From assembly GCF_900094565.1 (NCBI RefSeq), contig NZ_FMAF01000008.1, positions 1-64,000 of the forward strand: a stretch of DNA of 64,000 bases, read 5' to 3'. The position numbers and the translations under genes were made by a program. The notes below the pieces were generated by a model. The model was not told the origin of the DNA. It did not search any database and worked only from the letters and a program-made list of their open reading frames with translations. Below, in pieces: positions 14,680 to 23,668 of the stretch. Source of the DNA: Martinezella lusitana. Its GTDB lineage: Bacteria; Pseudomonadota; Alphaproteobacteria; Rhizobiales; Rhizobiaceae. Numbering within the stretch: the first letter of the stretch is position 1; the number at the start of each line of letters is the position of its first letter.

Positions 14680-14777
14680 GCAATTCCAGGAAAAGTGCGT
14701 AGCGGTTTTCCGTCCGGAATTGCGTAAAAACAATAGTATAGAGCGGTCACGCGAGTCGGTGAAACGCGTAACCGCTC
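14680..14777. repeat. Rhizobial intergenic palindromic element
   Basis: Two adjacent inverted repeats: GCAATTCC/GGAATTGC (14680-14687, 14716-14723) enclosing the AAAAGTGCGTAGCGGTTTTCC core, and GAGCGGTCACGCG/CGCGTAACCGCTC (14741-14777, one mismatch). The core resembles elements at 47653 and 50373 and the RIME-type repeats common in Rhizobiaceae. Confidence 0.6.
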
Positions 14778-14793
14778 CAGAATAAGATAAACG

Positions 14794-14815
14794 AAACGGG
14801 CCGAAAGGCCCGTTT
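14794..14815. terminator. Bidirectional terminator between gcrA and phoB
   Basis: Nine-bp stem AAACGGGCC/GGCCCGTTT with a GAAA tetraloop and a short T-rich tail, between convergent genes. Confidence 0.75.
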
Positions 14816-14858
14816 TCTGTTTCCGCCGCTATGTCGATGCCTGAACGGGCGTACCCGC

Positions 14859-15542
14859 TCAAGCTTCCATGGAGTAACCCGCACCGCGAACGGTGCGGAT
14901 GACATCCTGCATATTGGAGAAATTGAGCGCCTTGCGCAGGCGGCCGACATGCACGTCGACGGTACGTTCGTCGACATAGATATCGTGTCCCCATACGCCG
15001 TCGAGCAGCTGCGAACGCGAGAAGACCCGGCCCGGCGAGGACATCAGGAACTCCAGCAGGCGGAATTCCGTCGGTCCCAGCCGCACTTCGCGGCTCTTGC
15101 GGTGAACGCGATGGGTCTCGCGATCCAGCTCGATATCGCCGCAACGCAGTACCGTGGAGAGAACCTCCGGGCGGGCGCGCCGCAGCATCGCCTTGACGCG
15201 GGCCATCAGCTCCGGCGTCGAGAACGGCTTGACGACGTAATCGTCCGCGCCGGTGGAAAGACCGCGCACGCGCTCGCTTTCCTCGCCGCGGGCCGTCAGC
15301 ATGATGATCGGCAGGCGCTCCGTCTCCGGCCGCATACGCAGCCGGCGGCAGAGCTCGATGCCGGATACACCGGGGAGCATCCAGTCAAGGATCAGAAGAT
15401 CGGGGATGCGCTCCTGGAGACGCAATTCGGCTTCATCGCCTCTGAGGATCGTATCGACCTCGAAGCCCTCAGCCTCGAGATTGTAGCGCAGCAGAACGCT
15501 GAGCGCTTCCTCGTCTTCTACAACAGCAACTCTCGGAACCAT
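14859..15542 (-). CDS. phoB: Phosphate response regulator PhoB
   Basis: Product of 227 residues: receiver domain (phospho-Asp in LLILDWMLPG, conserved Thr in MLTARGE, Lys in DDYVVKPF) and an OmpR-type winged-helix domain ending in DVIRTVRGAGYSME. It activates Pho regulon genes when phosphorylated by PhoR. It is the last gene of the phoR-pstSCAB-phoU-phoB cluster, 32 bp after phoU. Confidence 0.95.
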   Translation of the reverse strand: MVPRVAVVEDEEALSVLLRYNLEAEGFEVDTILRGDEAELRLQERIPDLLILDWMLPGVSGIELCRRLRMRPETERLPIIMLTARGEESERVRGLSTGADDYVVKPFSTPELMARVKAMLRRARPEVLSTVLRCGDIELDRETHRVHRKSREVRLGPTEFRLLEFLMSSPGRVFSRSQLLDGVWGHDIYVDERTVDVHVGRLRKALNFSNMQDVIRTVRGAGYSMEA

Positions 15543-15574
15543 GCGCCTCTGGTCTCCTTTTCTTCGCTTCCAGA

Positions 15575-16288
15575 TTATTCCGTCACCGCGCCAACGGTGT
15601 TGGCGGTATCATCCTTCGGGCGCTCGCCTTCTGGCTGGGCGCCGGTCGCCATGTAATAGATCGTCTCGGCGATGTTGGTGGCATGGTCGCCGATGCGCTC
15701 GATGTTCTTGGCGCAGAAGAGAAGATGCGTGCAGGTGGTGATATTGCGCGGATCTTCCATCATGTAGGTCAGCATCTCGCGGAAGAGCGAGGTGTACATC
15801 GCGTCGATTTCCTCGTCGCGCTCTCGGATCGACACAGCCTTGTCCGGCGAACGGGTGGCATAGACGTCAAGCACTTCCTTGAGCTGGCTGAGCGCCAGTT
15901 CGGAGAGATGCTCGATGCCGCGGGCAAGCCGCCGCGGAACGCCTGTGCCCTGCACGGCGATGACGCGCTTGGCGGTGTTCTTGCCGAGGTCGCCGACACG
16001 CTCCAGATCGGAAGCGATGCGGATCGAGCCCATGATCTCGCGCAGGTCGGCGGCCATCGGCTGCCGGCGGGCGATGGTGACGATCGCCTTGTCGCCGACT
16101 TCCCGTTCCGCATGATCGAGAATGACGTCGTCGGAAATGACCTTCTGCGCAAGACTGGTATCGCTTTGGACCAGTGCGCGAACGCTGTCGCTGACCATTT
16201 GCTCGGCCAGACCGCCCATTTCCGCAATGCGGCGCGTCAGGAACTTCAGGTCTTCGTCATAGGCAGAGAGAATGTGAGTGGAGACCAT
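15575..16288 (-). CDS. phoU: Phosphate signalling protein PhoU
   Basis: Product of 237 residues, two three-helix bundles with the paired metal-binding ExxxD-like motifs (ERVGDLGKNTAKR and ERIGDHATNIAE). PhoU conveys PstSCAB transport status to PhoR and represses the regulon in phosphate excess. It lies 51 bp after pstB in the same operon. Confidence 0.95.
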   Translation of the reverse strand: MVSTHILSAYDEDLKFLTRRIAEMGGLAEQMVSDSVRALVQSDTSLAQKVISDDVILDHAEREVGDKAIVTIARRQPMAADLREIMGSIRIASDLERVGDLGKNTAKRVIAVQGTGVPRRLARGIEHLSELALSQLKEVLDVYATRSPDKAVSIRERDEEIDAMYTSLFREMLTYMMEDPRNITTCTHLLFCAKNIERIGDHATNIAETIYYMATGAQPEGERPKDDTANTVGAVTE

Positions 16289-16339
16289 TTTTCTATCCTC
16301 AAGGTGAACTGTGTGAAAGGAGCCGCGCGCACGGCATCA

Positions 16340-17155
16340 TCAACCAAAACGGCCCATGATGTAATCCTGCGTGCGGAAATCGTCGGGATTGGTGAACATT
16401 TTATCGGTATCGTTCTCCTCAACCAGATGGCCGAGATGAAACATTGCGGTGCGTTGCGAAACGCGGGCTGCCTGCTGCATGGAATGCGTCACGATGACGA
16501 TGGTGAAGTTTTCCCGCAGCTCATGGATCAGATCCTCGACCTTTGCGGTTGCGATGGGGTCGAGCGCCGAACATGGCTCGTCCATCAGGATGACCTCTGG
16601 ACTGACTGCGACCGCGCGAGCGATGCACAGACGCTGCTGTTGGCCGCCGGACAGGCTCGTGCCGGCATCATAGAGCCGATCCTTGACCTCGCCCCAGAGA
16701 CCGGCTTTCTGCAGGCTGGTCTCGACGATATGCTCGAGATCGGCTTTCGAGCTGTGCAGGCCATGGATGCGTGGTCCGTAGGCGACGTTCTCGTAGATCG
16801 ACTTCGGAAACGGGTTGGGCTTCTGGAAGACCATGCCGACACGCGCGCGCAGCTCCACGACATCGATGCTGTTGTCATAAACATCCTGATCGTCGAGCGT
16901 GATCTTGCCGGTGATGCGGCAGGTCTCGATCGTGTCGTTCATTCGGTTGAGGCAACGCAGGAAAGTGGACTTGCCGCAGCCGGAAGGACCGATCAGTGCC
17001 GTGACCGTATTGGCGCGAATGTTCAGGTTGACATCGAAGAGCGCGCGCTTGTCGCCGTAAAAGACCGAGACGTCCTGGCCGATCATCTTGTAGGGGATCG
17101 TCATCATCTTCTTGGCTAATGCTCTTTCGCCCGCGGCTTCCGTCATCATGTTCAT
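16340..17155 (-). CDS. pstB: Phosphate ABC transporter ATPase PstB
   Basis: Product of 271 residues. Walker A GPSGCGKST, ABC signature LSGGQQQRLCIARA, Walker B VILMDEPCSALDP and the switch His in IVTHSMQQAA are intact. It powers high-affinity phosphate uptake. Start at 17155 (MNMMTEAAGE) has GGAGGG upstream; a longer frame to 17299 would run into pstA. Confidence 0.95.
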   Translation of the reverse strand: MNMMTEAAGERALAKKMMTIPYKMIGQDVSVFYGDKRALFDVNLNIRANTVTALIGPSGCGKSTFLRCLNRMNDTIETCRITGKITLDDQDVYDNSIDVVELRARVGMVFQKPNPFPKSIYENVAYGPRIHGLHSSKADLEHIVETSLQKAGLWGEVKDRLYDAGTSLSGGQQQRLCIARAVAVSPEVILMDEPCSALDPIATAKVEDLIHELRENFTIVIVTHSMQQAARVSQRTAMFHLGHLVEENDTDKMFTNPDDFRTQDYIMGRFG

Positions 17156-17169
17156 TTGGTCGCCCTCCC

Positions 17170-18504
17170 CTACCAGCGCCGTTCGAAGCGGCGCCGCAGC
17201 AGGATCGCGCCGATATTCATCGCAACGAGGAAGAAGAGCAGCACGATAATCGCTCCGGAGGTCCTCTCGACGAAGGCCCGCTCCGCTTCGCTCGCCCACA
17301 TGTAGATCTGCACCGGCAGCGCCGTCGAAGGATCGAGCGGCGAGGCCGGATAGTTGGCGACGAAGGCGACCATGCCGATCAGAAGCAGCGGCGCCGTCTC
17401 GCCGAGCGCATGCGCCAGCCCGAGGATGGTGCCCGTGAGGATGCCCGGCATGGCGAGCGGGAGCACATGATGGAAGACCATCTGCATGCGCGACGCGCCA
17501 AGGCCGAGTGCCGCGCTGCGGATCGATGGCGGTACCGCCCGCAGTGCCGAGCGCGTGGCAATAATGATCATCGGCAGCGTCATCAGGCTGAGCACCAGCC
17601 CGCCGACCAGCGAGGCAGAGCGCGGCAGCCCCATCATGTTGATGAACACCGAAAGGCCGAGCAGGCCGTAGACGATGGAGGGCACCGCCGCGAGATTGTT
17701 GATGTTGACCTCGATCAGATCCGTCAGCCGGTTTTTTGGCGCGAATTCCTCCAGATAGATCGAAGCGGCGACACCGACGGGCAAGGCGAGCGCGAGGACG
17801 GTCAGCATCAGATAGAGCGAGCCGATCAGCGCGACGCCGAGACCCGCGGCCTCGGGGCGGCTCGAGTTGCCCGAGAGGAAGAGACCGCTGTTGAAAGCTT
17901 CGTGCAGCGCGCCGCTGGCTGTCAGCTGCTTCATCCAGCCGAGCTGCCGATCGGAAACCTTGCGATCCTTCTCGTCGGCCGCCAGGTCGATCTGCCCCTT
18001 GTTGGCGGAGTCGATATTGGCGCTCGCAAGGAACGTCACATTCCCAGTCGTTCCGATGATCGAGGGATCGGCCATGATCTTGTTGCGCAGTGCAATCCGC
18101 GCACTGTCCGACACCATTGTCGTGGCTTCGCGCACGAGTACGCGATCGGAAGGATCGATGCCCAAGGCCTTCACCAGCGCATCGCGCATGAGGACCGGAT
18201 AGTTGGCTGATATCAGCACCTTCGGATCGCTGGCGCGCTTGCCGGTGGGGTCGATGACTTTCTCGGTGAATTCGATCGGTAGGGTTATCGAGGTCTGCAC
18301 GAAGGCGGTATAGCCGTTGCGGACCACGGTCGAGACAAGCGTGAGAAGGAAGACCAGGCCGAAGACTACGGCGGCGATGCCATAGGCCCGAAAGCGGCGC
18401 TCGGCGGCATAGCGCCGCTTGATGCCGATATCGCGCCGCGCCGGGGCGCCCGGCGTAAGCCCGCGCGGAATATTCTGTGACGAGGAGGATACGATGTCGC
18501 TCAT
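17170..18504 (-). CDS. pstA: Phosphate ABC transporter permease PstA
   Basis: Product of 444 residues, about 150 longer than E. coli PstA. After a first membrane segment (residues about 38-62) a large periplasmic insertion (about 65-210) precedes the canonical permease core with the EAA-like loop ALGLGASRMQMVFHHVLPLAMPGI. Long PstA forms are usual in rhizobia. It overlaps pstC by 4 bp (ATGA). Confidence 0.93.
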   Translation of the reverse strand: MSDIVSSSSQNIPRGLTPGAPARRDIGIKRRYAAERRFRAYGIAAVVFGLVFLLTLVSTVVRNGYTAFVQTSITLPIEFTEKVIDPTGKRASDPKVLISANYPVLMRDALVKALGIDPSDRVLVREATTMVSDSARIALRNKIMADPSIIGTTGNVTFLASANIDSANKGQIDLAADEKDRKVSDRQLGWMKQLTASGALHEAFNSGLFLSGNSSRPEAAGLGVALIGSLYLMLTVLALALPVGVAASIYLEEFAPKNRLTDLIEVNINNLAAVPSIVYGLLGLSVFINMMGLPRSASLVGGLVLSLMTLPMIIIATRSALRAVPPSIRSAALGLGASRMQMVFHHVLPLAMPGILTGTILGLAHALGETAPLLLIGMVAFVANYPASPLDPSTALPVQIYMWASEAERAFVERTSGAIIVLLFFLVAMNIGAILLRRRFERRW

Positions 18505-19982
18505 TCGTATTGCTCCCTGTAGCGGCGGACGATGTAGAGCGCGTAGACGTTCAGGCAGAGCGTCAGGCAGAACAGCGTTATGCCGAGCGCGAAGGCGACC
18601 AGTGTCTGCGGCGAGGTGAACTCCAGATCGCCGGTCAACTGGTTGACGATTTTCACGGTAACCGTCGTCATGGGTTCGAAGGGATCGAACTGCATGCGAG
18701 CCGCGACACCGGCGGCCAGCACGACGATCATCGTTTCGCCGATTGCCCGCGAGGCGGTCATCAGCAGCGCGCCGACGATGCCCGGAAGTGCCGCCGGCAG
18801 CAAAACGCGCTTGACCGTTTCCGAGCGGGTGGCGCCAAGACCGAGCGAGCCATCGCGCAGCGACCGCGGCACGGCCATGATGATGTCGTCTGACAGCGAG
18901 GAGACATAGGGAATGAGCATGACGCCCATGACGAAGCCCGCCGTCAGGACGCTCTGCGCCTCGATGAAACTTGTATAGCTTCCCGTTAGCAGGCCATCGA
19001 TCTCCGCCGAGATGTCTCTCAGGAACGGCCCGACCGTGACGAGGGCAAAGAAGCCGTAGACGATCGTGGGAATGCCGGCCAGCACTTCGAGCAGGGGCTT
19101 GGCGATCGAGCGCACGCGGGCCGAAGCATATTCGGCCATGTAGATGGCGGCGAACAAGCCGATCGGCACCGCGAACAACATGGCGACGAGACCGATATAG
19201 ATCGTGCCGGCCAGCAAGGGTATCAAGCCGAAAGTTCCGGATGTCTGTGAGCCGGCACCGGTGAAGCGCGGATCCCAGACAGTGCCGAAGAAGAACTCAT
19301 GGGCAGGTACCATGCTGAAGAAACGCGCCGCCTCCGAAAGCATCGAAAAGGCGATCCCGACCGTCGTCAGCACCGCAATGGAGGAGGCGACGATCAGGGC
19401 GCCGAGGATGACCTGCTCGACACGGTTGCGGGCGCGAAAACGCGGGGCGATGGCACGTAAGCCATGAACCGCGCAAAGCAACGACAGAAGGATCGCCGAT
19501 GCAGACATCACCATCCGGCTGACTTCGCGCATGCCGTTATATTTATTGGCTGCATCGATCATGTAACCCGTTGGGCGGACCGCGAGTGGCACGCCCTTCT
19601 GCGCCAGAAGCAACTGGAGATCGGCCGCGCCGCCGTCAACCGCGGCGAGTTCCTGGCCATCGAGCAGGCGCATGCCGTGGGCAATGCTGCGCACCATGCC
19701 ATAGCTGAGGTTAAGCTCCGCCTGCGGAAGGGTTCTCACCTCTTCCGGAAAGGACTTGACCACCAGGCGATCGATAATAATCGGGCTGACGATCAGCCAG
19801 ACACAGACGAGCGCCAGGGCCGGCAGCACCGCCCAGATCGCAGCATAGGCGCCATGATAGCCGAGCCGGGAGTGCATCGAGGAAGACCTGCCGCCTGATA
19901 TCGCAGTCGCCCTCGCGCGCCCGAGCACGAAGGCAAGGGCACCAATGACCGACAGACACAACAACAGCAGCGATATGCTCAT
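18501..19982 (-). CDS. pstC: Phosphate ABC transporter permease PstC
   Basis: Product of 493 residues from the ATG at 19982 (MSISLLLLCLSVIGAL; GGGGAG upstream). It is longer than E. coli PstC (319) by an N-terminal membrane region and periplasmic loop. The permease core carries SLGLGATRSETVKRVLLPAALPGIVGAL. It forms the channel with PstA. Stop and start overlap with pstA. Confidence 0.92.
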   Translation of the reverse strand: MSISLLLLCLSVIGALAFVLGRARATAISGGRSSSMHSRLGYHGAYAAIWAVLPALALVCVWLIVSPIIIDRLVVKSFPEEVRTLPQAELNLSYGMVRSIAHGMRLLDGQELAAVDGGAADLQLLLAQKGVPLAVRPTGYMIDAANKYNGMREVSRMVMSASAILLSLLCAVHGLRAIAPRFRARNRVEQVILGALIVASSIAVLTTVGIAFSMLSEAARFFSMVPAHEFFFGTVWDPRFTGAGSQTSGTFGLIPLLAGTIYIGLVAMLFAVPIGLFAAIYMAEYASARVRSIAKPLLEVLAGIPTIVYGFFALVTVGPFLRDISAEIDGLLTGSYTSFIEAQSVLTAGFVMGVMLIPYVSSLSDDIIMAVPRSLRDGSLGLGATRSETVKRVLLPAALPGIVGALLMTASRAIGETMIVVLAAGVAARMQFDPFEPMTTVTVKIVNQLTGDLEFTSPQTLVAFALGITLFCLTLCLNVYALYIVRRYREQYE

Positions 19983-20044
19983 TCCCACTCCCCGGCGAAC
20001 ACCGGCGCGGATCAAACCCGCACCGGTGCATAGTCTCTATGCAC

Positions 20045-21079
20045 TTACATGATCTTCCCGCCGGCGAAGTCCTTGCGGATCTGGTCGCGCTCGCCATCCG
20101 GAGCGGGCACGAGGCCGTATTCCGCCAGCGGGCCGTCCGGTCCGATCATCTGATCGCTCGTGAAGAAATCGACATATTCCTTGAGGCCCGGAATGACGCC
20201 GAGATGCGCCTTCTTGACGTAGAAGAACAATGGACGCGACACCGGATAGGTGCCATCGGCGATCGTCTGGCCCGACGGCACGATGCCGCTGACGGTGGCG
20301 ACCTTCAGCTTGTCGGCATTGTTCTGGTAGAAATACAGGCCGAAAACGCCGACGCCGTGCTTGTTGGCATTGATGCGGGCGAGCGTCTCGGGATAGTCGC
20401 CGTCGATATCAACTGCGACGCCATCCTTGCGTACAGCGACGCATTTCTTGGTTTGCTGGCCGGCATCGGAAACGGCTGCCTTGATCACGTCGACCGCTCC
20501 GGAAGCCTTGCAGCCGGCGGCAAGCACCCGCTCCTCGAAGACTTCCCGCGTCCCGTGCTTCTCGCCCGGAATATAGGCTGATATCTCGAAATCCGGCAGC
20601 GACGGCTTGATCTCCGACCACTTCTTGTAGGGATTCGGAACCAGCTTGCCATCAACGACCACTTCGGCGGCAAGTGCCTTATAGAGATCGACGGGCTCGA
20701 ACTTGATGTCCGGATTGCTCTTGTCGAAAGCGAAAACTATGCCGTCGTAGCCGATCTTGATCTGCTGGATATCAGCGACGCCGGCAGCCTTGCAGGCTTC
20801 GATTTCACTGTCCTTGATCGGGCGCGATGAATTGGCGATGTCGATGGAATCCGTTCCGACGCCCTTGCAGAATTCCTTTAGGCCGGCCCCGGAGCCACCC
20901 GACTCGACCACGGGCGTCTTGAAATTGGTAAAGGTCTCGCCGAAGCTTTCGGCAACGATCTTGGCATACGGGAATACCGTAGATGAGCCGGCGATCTGAA
21001 TCTGATCGCGAGCCGTCGCGGCACCAGCAAAGGCAGCCGATGCAACCAGCGCAAGAATAGACAATTTCAAAGCATTCAT
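20045..21079 (-). CDS. pstS: Periplasmic phosphate-binding protein PstS
   Basis: Product of 344 residues with a signal peptide (MNALKLSILALVASAAFAGAA, cleavage near ATA-RD). The phosphate-binding loops QIAGSSTVFPYAKIVAE and VESGGSGAGLKEFC are present. It delivers phosphate to PstCA. It is the first pst gene, with a triple Pho box about 100 bp upstream, and is separated from pstC by 62 bp. Confidence 0.95.
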   Translation of the reverse strand: MNALKLSILALVASAAFAGAATARDQIQIAGSSTVFPYAKIVAESFGETFTNFKTPVVESGGSGAGLKEFCKGVGTDSIDIANSSRPIKDSEIEACKAAGVADIQQIKIGYDGIVFAFDKSNPDIKFEPVDLYKALAAEVVVDGKLVPNPYKKWSEIKPSLPDFEISAYIPGEKHGTREVFEERVLAAGCKASGAVDVIKAAVSDAGQQTKKCVAVRKDGVAVDIDGDYPETLARINANKHGVGVFGLYFYQNNADKLKVATVSGIVPSGQTIADGTYPVSRPLFFYVKKAHLGVIPGLKEYVDFFTSDQMIGPDGPLAEYGLVPAPDGERDQIRKDFAGGKIM

Positions 21080-21176
21080 AATGAATCCCCCTGACGAGCT
21101 CTGAAGAGCGCTGTAACGGATGCCACATCCGCCTGGTTCAGCATCACTTTCTTAGCGGCCAAAGCACCGCCCTTTT

Positions 21177-21205
21177 ATGTCAGGCGAGTGAAACAATTAT
21201 GACAG
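21177..21205 (-). promoter_or_regulatory. Pho box upstream of pstS (three heptamers)
   Basis: On the minus strand, CTGTCAT-AATT-GTTTCAC-TCGC-CTGACAT gives three CTGTCAT-like heptamers at 11-bp period, the PhoB tandem-site architecture. Matches to the heptamer are 7/7, 4/7 and 6/7. Confidence 0.85.
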
Positions 21206-21265
21206 GTCATCTCTTTGAAATTAATGGAATAAATCACGCCAAAAATGGGCGATTTATGGGGGTTC

Positions 21266-22519
21266 TTAGAAACGGACGGTAAAGTCCGTTCCCTTCCCGA
21301 CTTCCGACTTGACGATCAATCTGGCGCGGTGCCGGGTCAGAATGTGCTTGACGATGGCAAGCCCGAGGCCGGTTCCCTTTTTGGAGCGGCTGTCCTCGAC
21401 ATTGACGCGATAGAAGCGCTCGGTCAGGCGCGGTACATGTTCTGCGGGAATTCCCGGCCCGCTGTCGGACACGACGACCTCAACCGCCTGGCCCGGCTCG
21501 TTCAGCAAGGTAACCTCCACCGCCTTGCCTTCCTGGCCGTATTTGCAGGCATTCTCCATGAGATTTTCGAAGACCTGCACCAGCTCGTCGCGGTCGCCCA
21601 GCACCTCCACCTTGCCCGCCGGCATATGCAGATTGATCGTCACGTCAAGATCGCCGGCAAGCGGTAGCAGCGAGTCGCGCACATGACCGAGCAGCGGCAC
21701 GAGATCGACCTTCTGATCCGGGGCGATGTGCGATTTCAGCTCCAGCCTGGATAGCGACAGGAGATCATCGACCAGCCGGCTCATGCGCGTCGTCTGGTCG
21801 AGCATGATGCCGAGGAAGCGCTGCTGTGCCTTCGGATCCGCTTTGGCCGGCCCCTGGATGGTTTCGATGAACCCCCGCAGCGACGCAAGCGGCGTGCGCA
21901 GTTCATGGCTGGCATTGGCAACGAAATCGGAGCGCATGCGATCGATGTGACGCAGTTCCGATATGTCGCGAAACGACAGCAGGAAGAAGCCGGTCTCGAC
22001 ATCGGCCTCCGGCAGCTCGACCGGCGCGATGCGCACGATATAGACGCGCTCCGACGGCAGGCGCTCGGAATGCTCGATCTGGTTCGGCGTGTTGGTGGCT
22101 ATGGTCTCGCGCACCATGTCGAGCAGGCCGGGGGAGCGCAGCTTCGAGGAGATATGCGCCCCCGCGGGGAAGGCGCCGAAGGCCTTTTCGACGGCTGCGT
22201 TCTGCACCAGTACGGATGCCTCGCGATCGATGATCAGCACCGGGATGTCGAGTGCAGCCAATCCCGCAAAAACCATGCGCAGCAGAACTTCCGGATCGAT
22301 CGGCTGAGGTTCCTCCCGCGACGGCACGACGATCCGCTCCACCAGCGGAGGCCGGATCAGCGCGACGATCATGACGATGGCCCAGATCCAAAAGACAGCG
22401 CCGGTATTGATGCCCTCGATGAGCGCAAGTACGGCGATCAGCGTCGCCAGGATCAGCATAGCGCTCTCCTGCCGCAACCGCAGCGCCAGTCTCCTGACAA
22501 ATGACCATTCGTCTTCCAA
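21266..22519 (-). CDS. phoR: Phosphate sensor histidine kinase PhoR
   Basis: Product of 417 residues: hydrophobic N-terminus forming one or two membrane segments (residues about 20-58), a PAS domain (about 85-185), the H-box FVANASHELRTPLASLRG with the phospho-His, and the N/G boxes (ENACKYG, DSGPGIP, GTGLGLAIVKH). It phosphorylates PhoB in phosphate starvation. It is upstream of pstS in the same direction, separated by 186 bp holding the Pho box. A lone CTGTCAT heptamer lies 62 bp upstream of its start. Confidence 0.95.
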   Translation of the reverse strand: MEDEWSFVRRLALRLRQESAMLILATLIAVLALIEGINTGAVFWIWAIVMIVALIRPPLVERIVVPSREEPQPIDPEVLLRMVFAGLAALDIPVLIIDREASVLVQNAAVEKAFGAFPAGAHISSKLRSPGLLDMVRETIATNTPNQIEHSERLPSERVYIVRIAPVELPEADVETGFFLLSFRDISELRHIDRMRSDFVANASHELRTPLASLRGFIETIQGPAKADPKAQQRFLGIMLDQTTRMSRLVDDLLSLSRLELKSHIAPDQKVDLVPLLGHVRDSLLPLAGDLDVTINLHMPAGKVEVLGDRDELVQVFENLMENACKYGQEGKAVEVTLLNEPGQAVEVVVSDSGPGIPAEHVPRLTERFYRVNVEDSRSKKGTGLGLAIVKHILTRHRARLIVKSEVGKGTDFTVRF

Positions 22520-22765
22520 TTGCGCCCGTCCCTTTGTCTGTCGTTACGGAATGCTGGATTCCGCCTCTTAACCGGGATTCATGACAGAAGTATTCGGCTC
22601 TATCCACAGAAGGCGATAACTCACAACAATAAACGTAGCCGGCAAAGAAGGAAACCCGCAAAGGGCTTGAAACCATTGGATAAAAGTCCCAGTTTGCCCA
22701 GCGAGCCTTTTGTCGTGCCCAAGCGACATGTTTAACAGAGCGTAAAGAGCCGAGGAGCCTGACAT

Positions 22766-23650
22766 ATGGGAGAAGAACAAGCGAAGAGCCGTGCCGTGGA
22801 GCTGGATATCCGCGGCAGCAAGCGCATATTCGATGTCGATGATCCCGTGCTGCCGGGCTGGATCGACGACGAAGCGCTGACTTCGGGCGGCTACCCTTAC
22901 AAAAAGAAGCTCAAGGAAGAGGAATATCAGCAAGAGCTGGAGATGCTGCAGATCGAGCTCATCAAGGTGCAGTTCTGGCTGCAGGCGACAGGCAAGCGGG
23001 TGATGGCGCTGTTCGAGGGACGCGATGCCGCGGGCAAGGGAGGCTCGATCGCCGCAACCTCGGCGCATATGAACCCTCGCCTGGCACGCGTCGTGGCGCT
23101 CACCAAACCGACGGACCGCGAGGCCGGGCAATGGTACTTCCAGCGCTATGTCGCCCAATTCCCAACGGCGGGCGAATTCGTTCTCTTCGACCGCTCATGG
23201 TACAACCGCGCCGGTGTCGAACCGGTCATGGGCTTCTGCACCCCGAAGCAGTACGAGCAGTTCCTGAAGCAGGCGCCGCAGATGGAAAAGCTCATCGTCC
23301 AGGATGGCATCTCCTTCTTCAAATTCTATCTGGATATCGGCAGAGAGATGCAATTGAAGCGTTTCCACGACCGATGCCACGATCCGCGCGCCGTCTGGAA
23401 GCTTTCTTCCATGGATATAGCCGCCCTGCCGAAATGGAAGGACTACGGCGAAAAGCGCGACCGCATGCTGAAGGATACGCATACCGATTACGCGCCATGG
23501 ACGGTCATCCGCGCCAACGACAAGCGTCGCGCTCGTCTGAACCTCATCCGTCACATCCTGCTGACGCTCGACTATGACGGCAAGGACAAAAAGGCCATTG
23601 GCGAAATCGACGAAAAGATCCTCGGCATGGGTCCAGACGTTCTCAAATAG
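22766..23650 (+). CDS. ppk2: Polyphosphate kinase 2
   Basis: Product of 294 residues, single-domain PPK2. Walker A FEGRDAAGKGG, Walker B LFDRSWYNRAGVE and the lid segment with conserved arginines (DRCHDPRAVWKLSSMD) are intact. It uses polyphosphate to phosphorylate nucleoside diphosphates. It is divergent from phoR, fitting a role in phosphate storage; I see no convincing Pho box of its own. Confidence 0.93.
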   Translation: MGEEQAKSRAVELDIRGSKRIFDVDDPVLPGWIDDEALTSGGYPYKKKLKEEEYQQELEMLQIELIKVQFWLQATGKRVMALFEGRDAAGKGGSIAATSAHMNPRLARVVALTKPTDREAGQWYFQRYVAQFPTAGEFVLFDRSWYNRAGVEPVMGFCTPKQYEQFLKQAPQMEKLIVQDGISFFKFYLDIGREMQLKRFHDRCHDPRAVWKLSSMDIAALPKWKDYGEKRDRMLKDTHTDYAPWTVIRANDKRRARLNLIRHILLTLDYDGKDKKAIGEIDEKILGMGPDVLK

Positions 23651-23668
23651 GGGAAGGGCTACCCGGGC

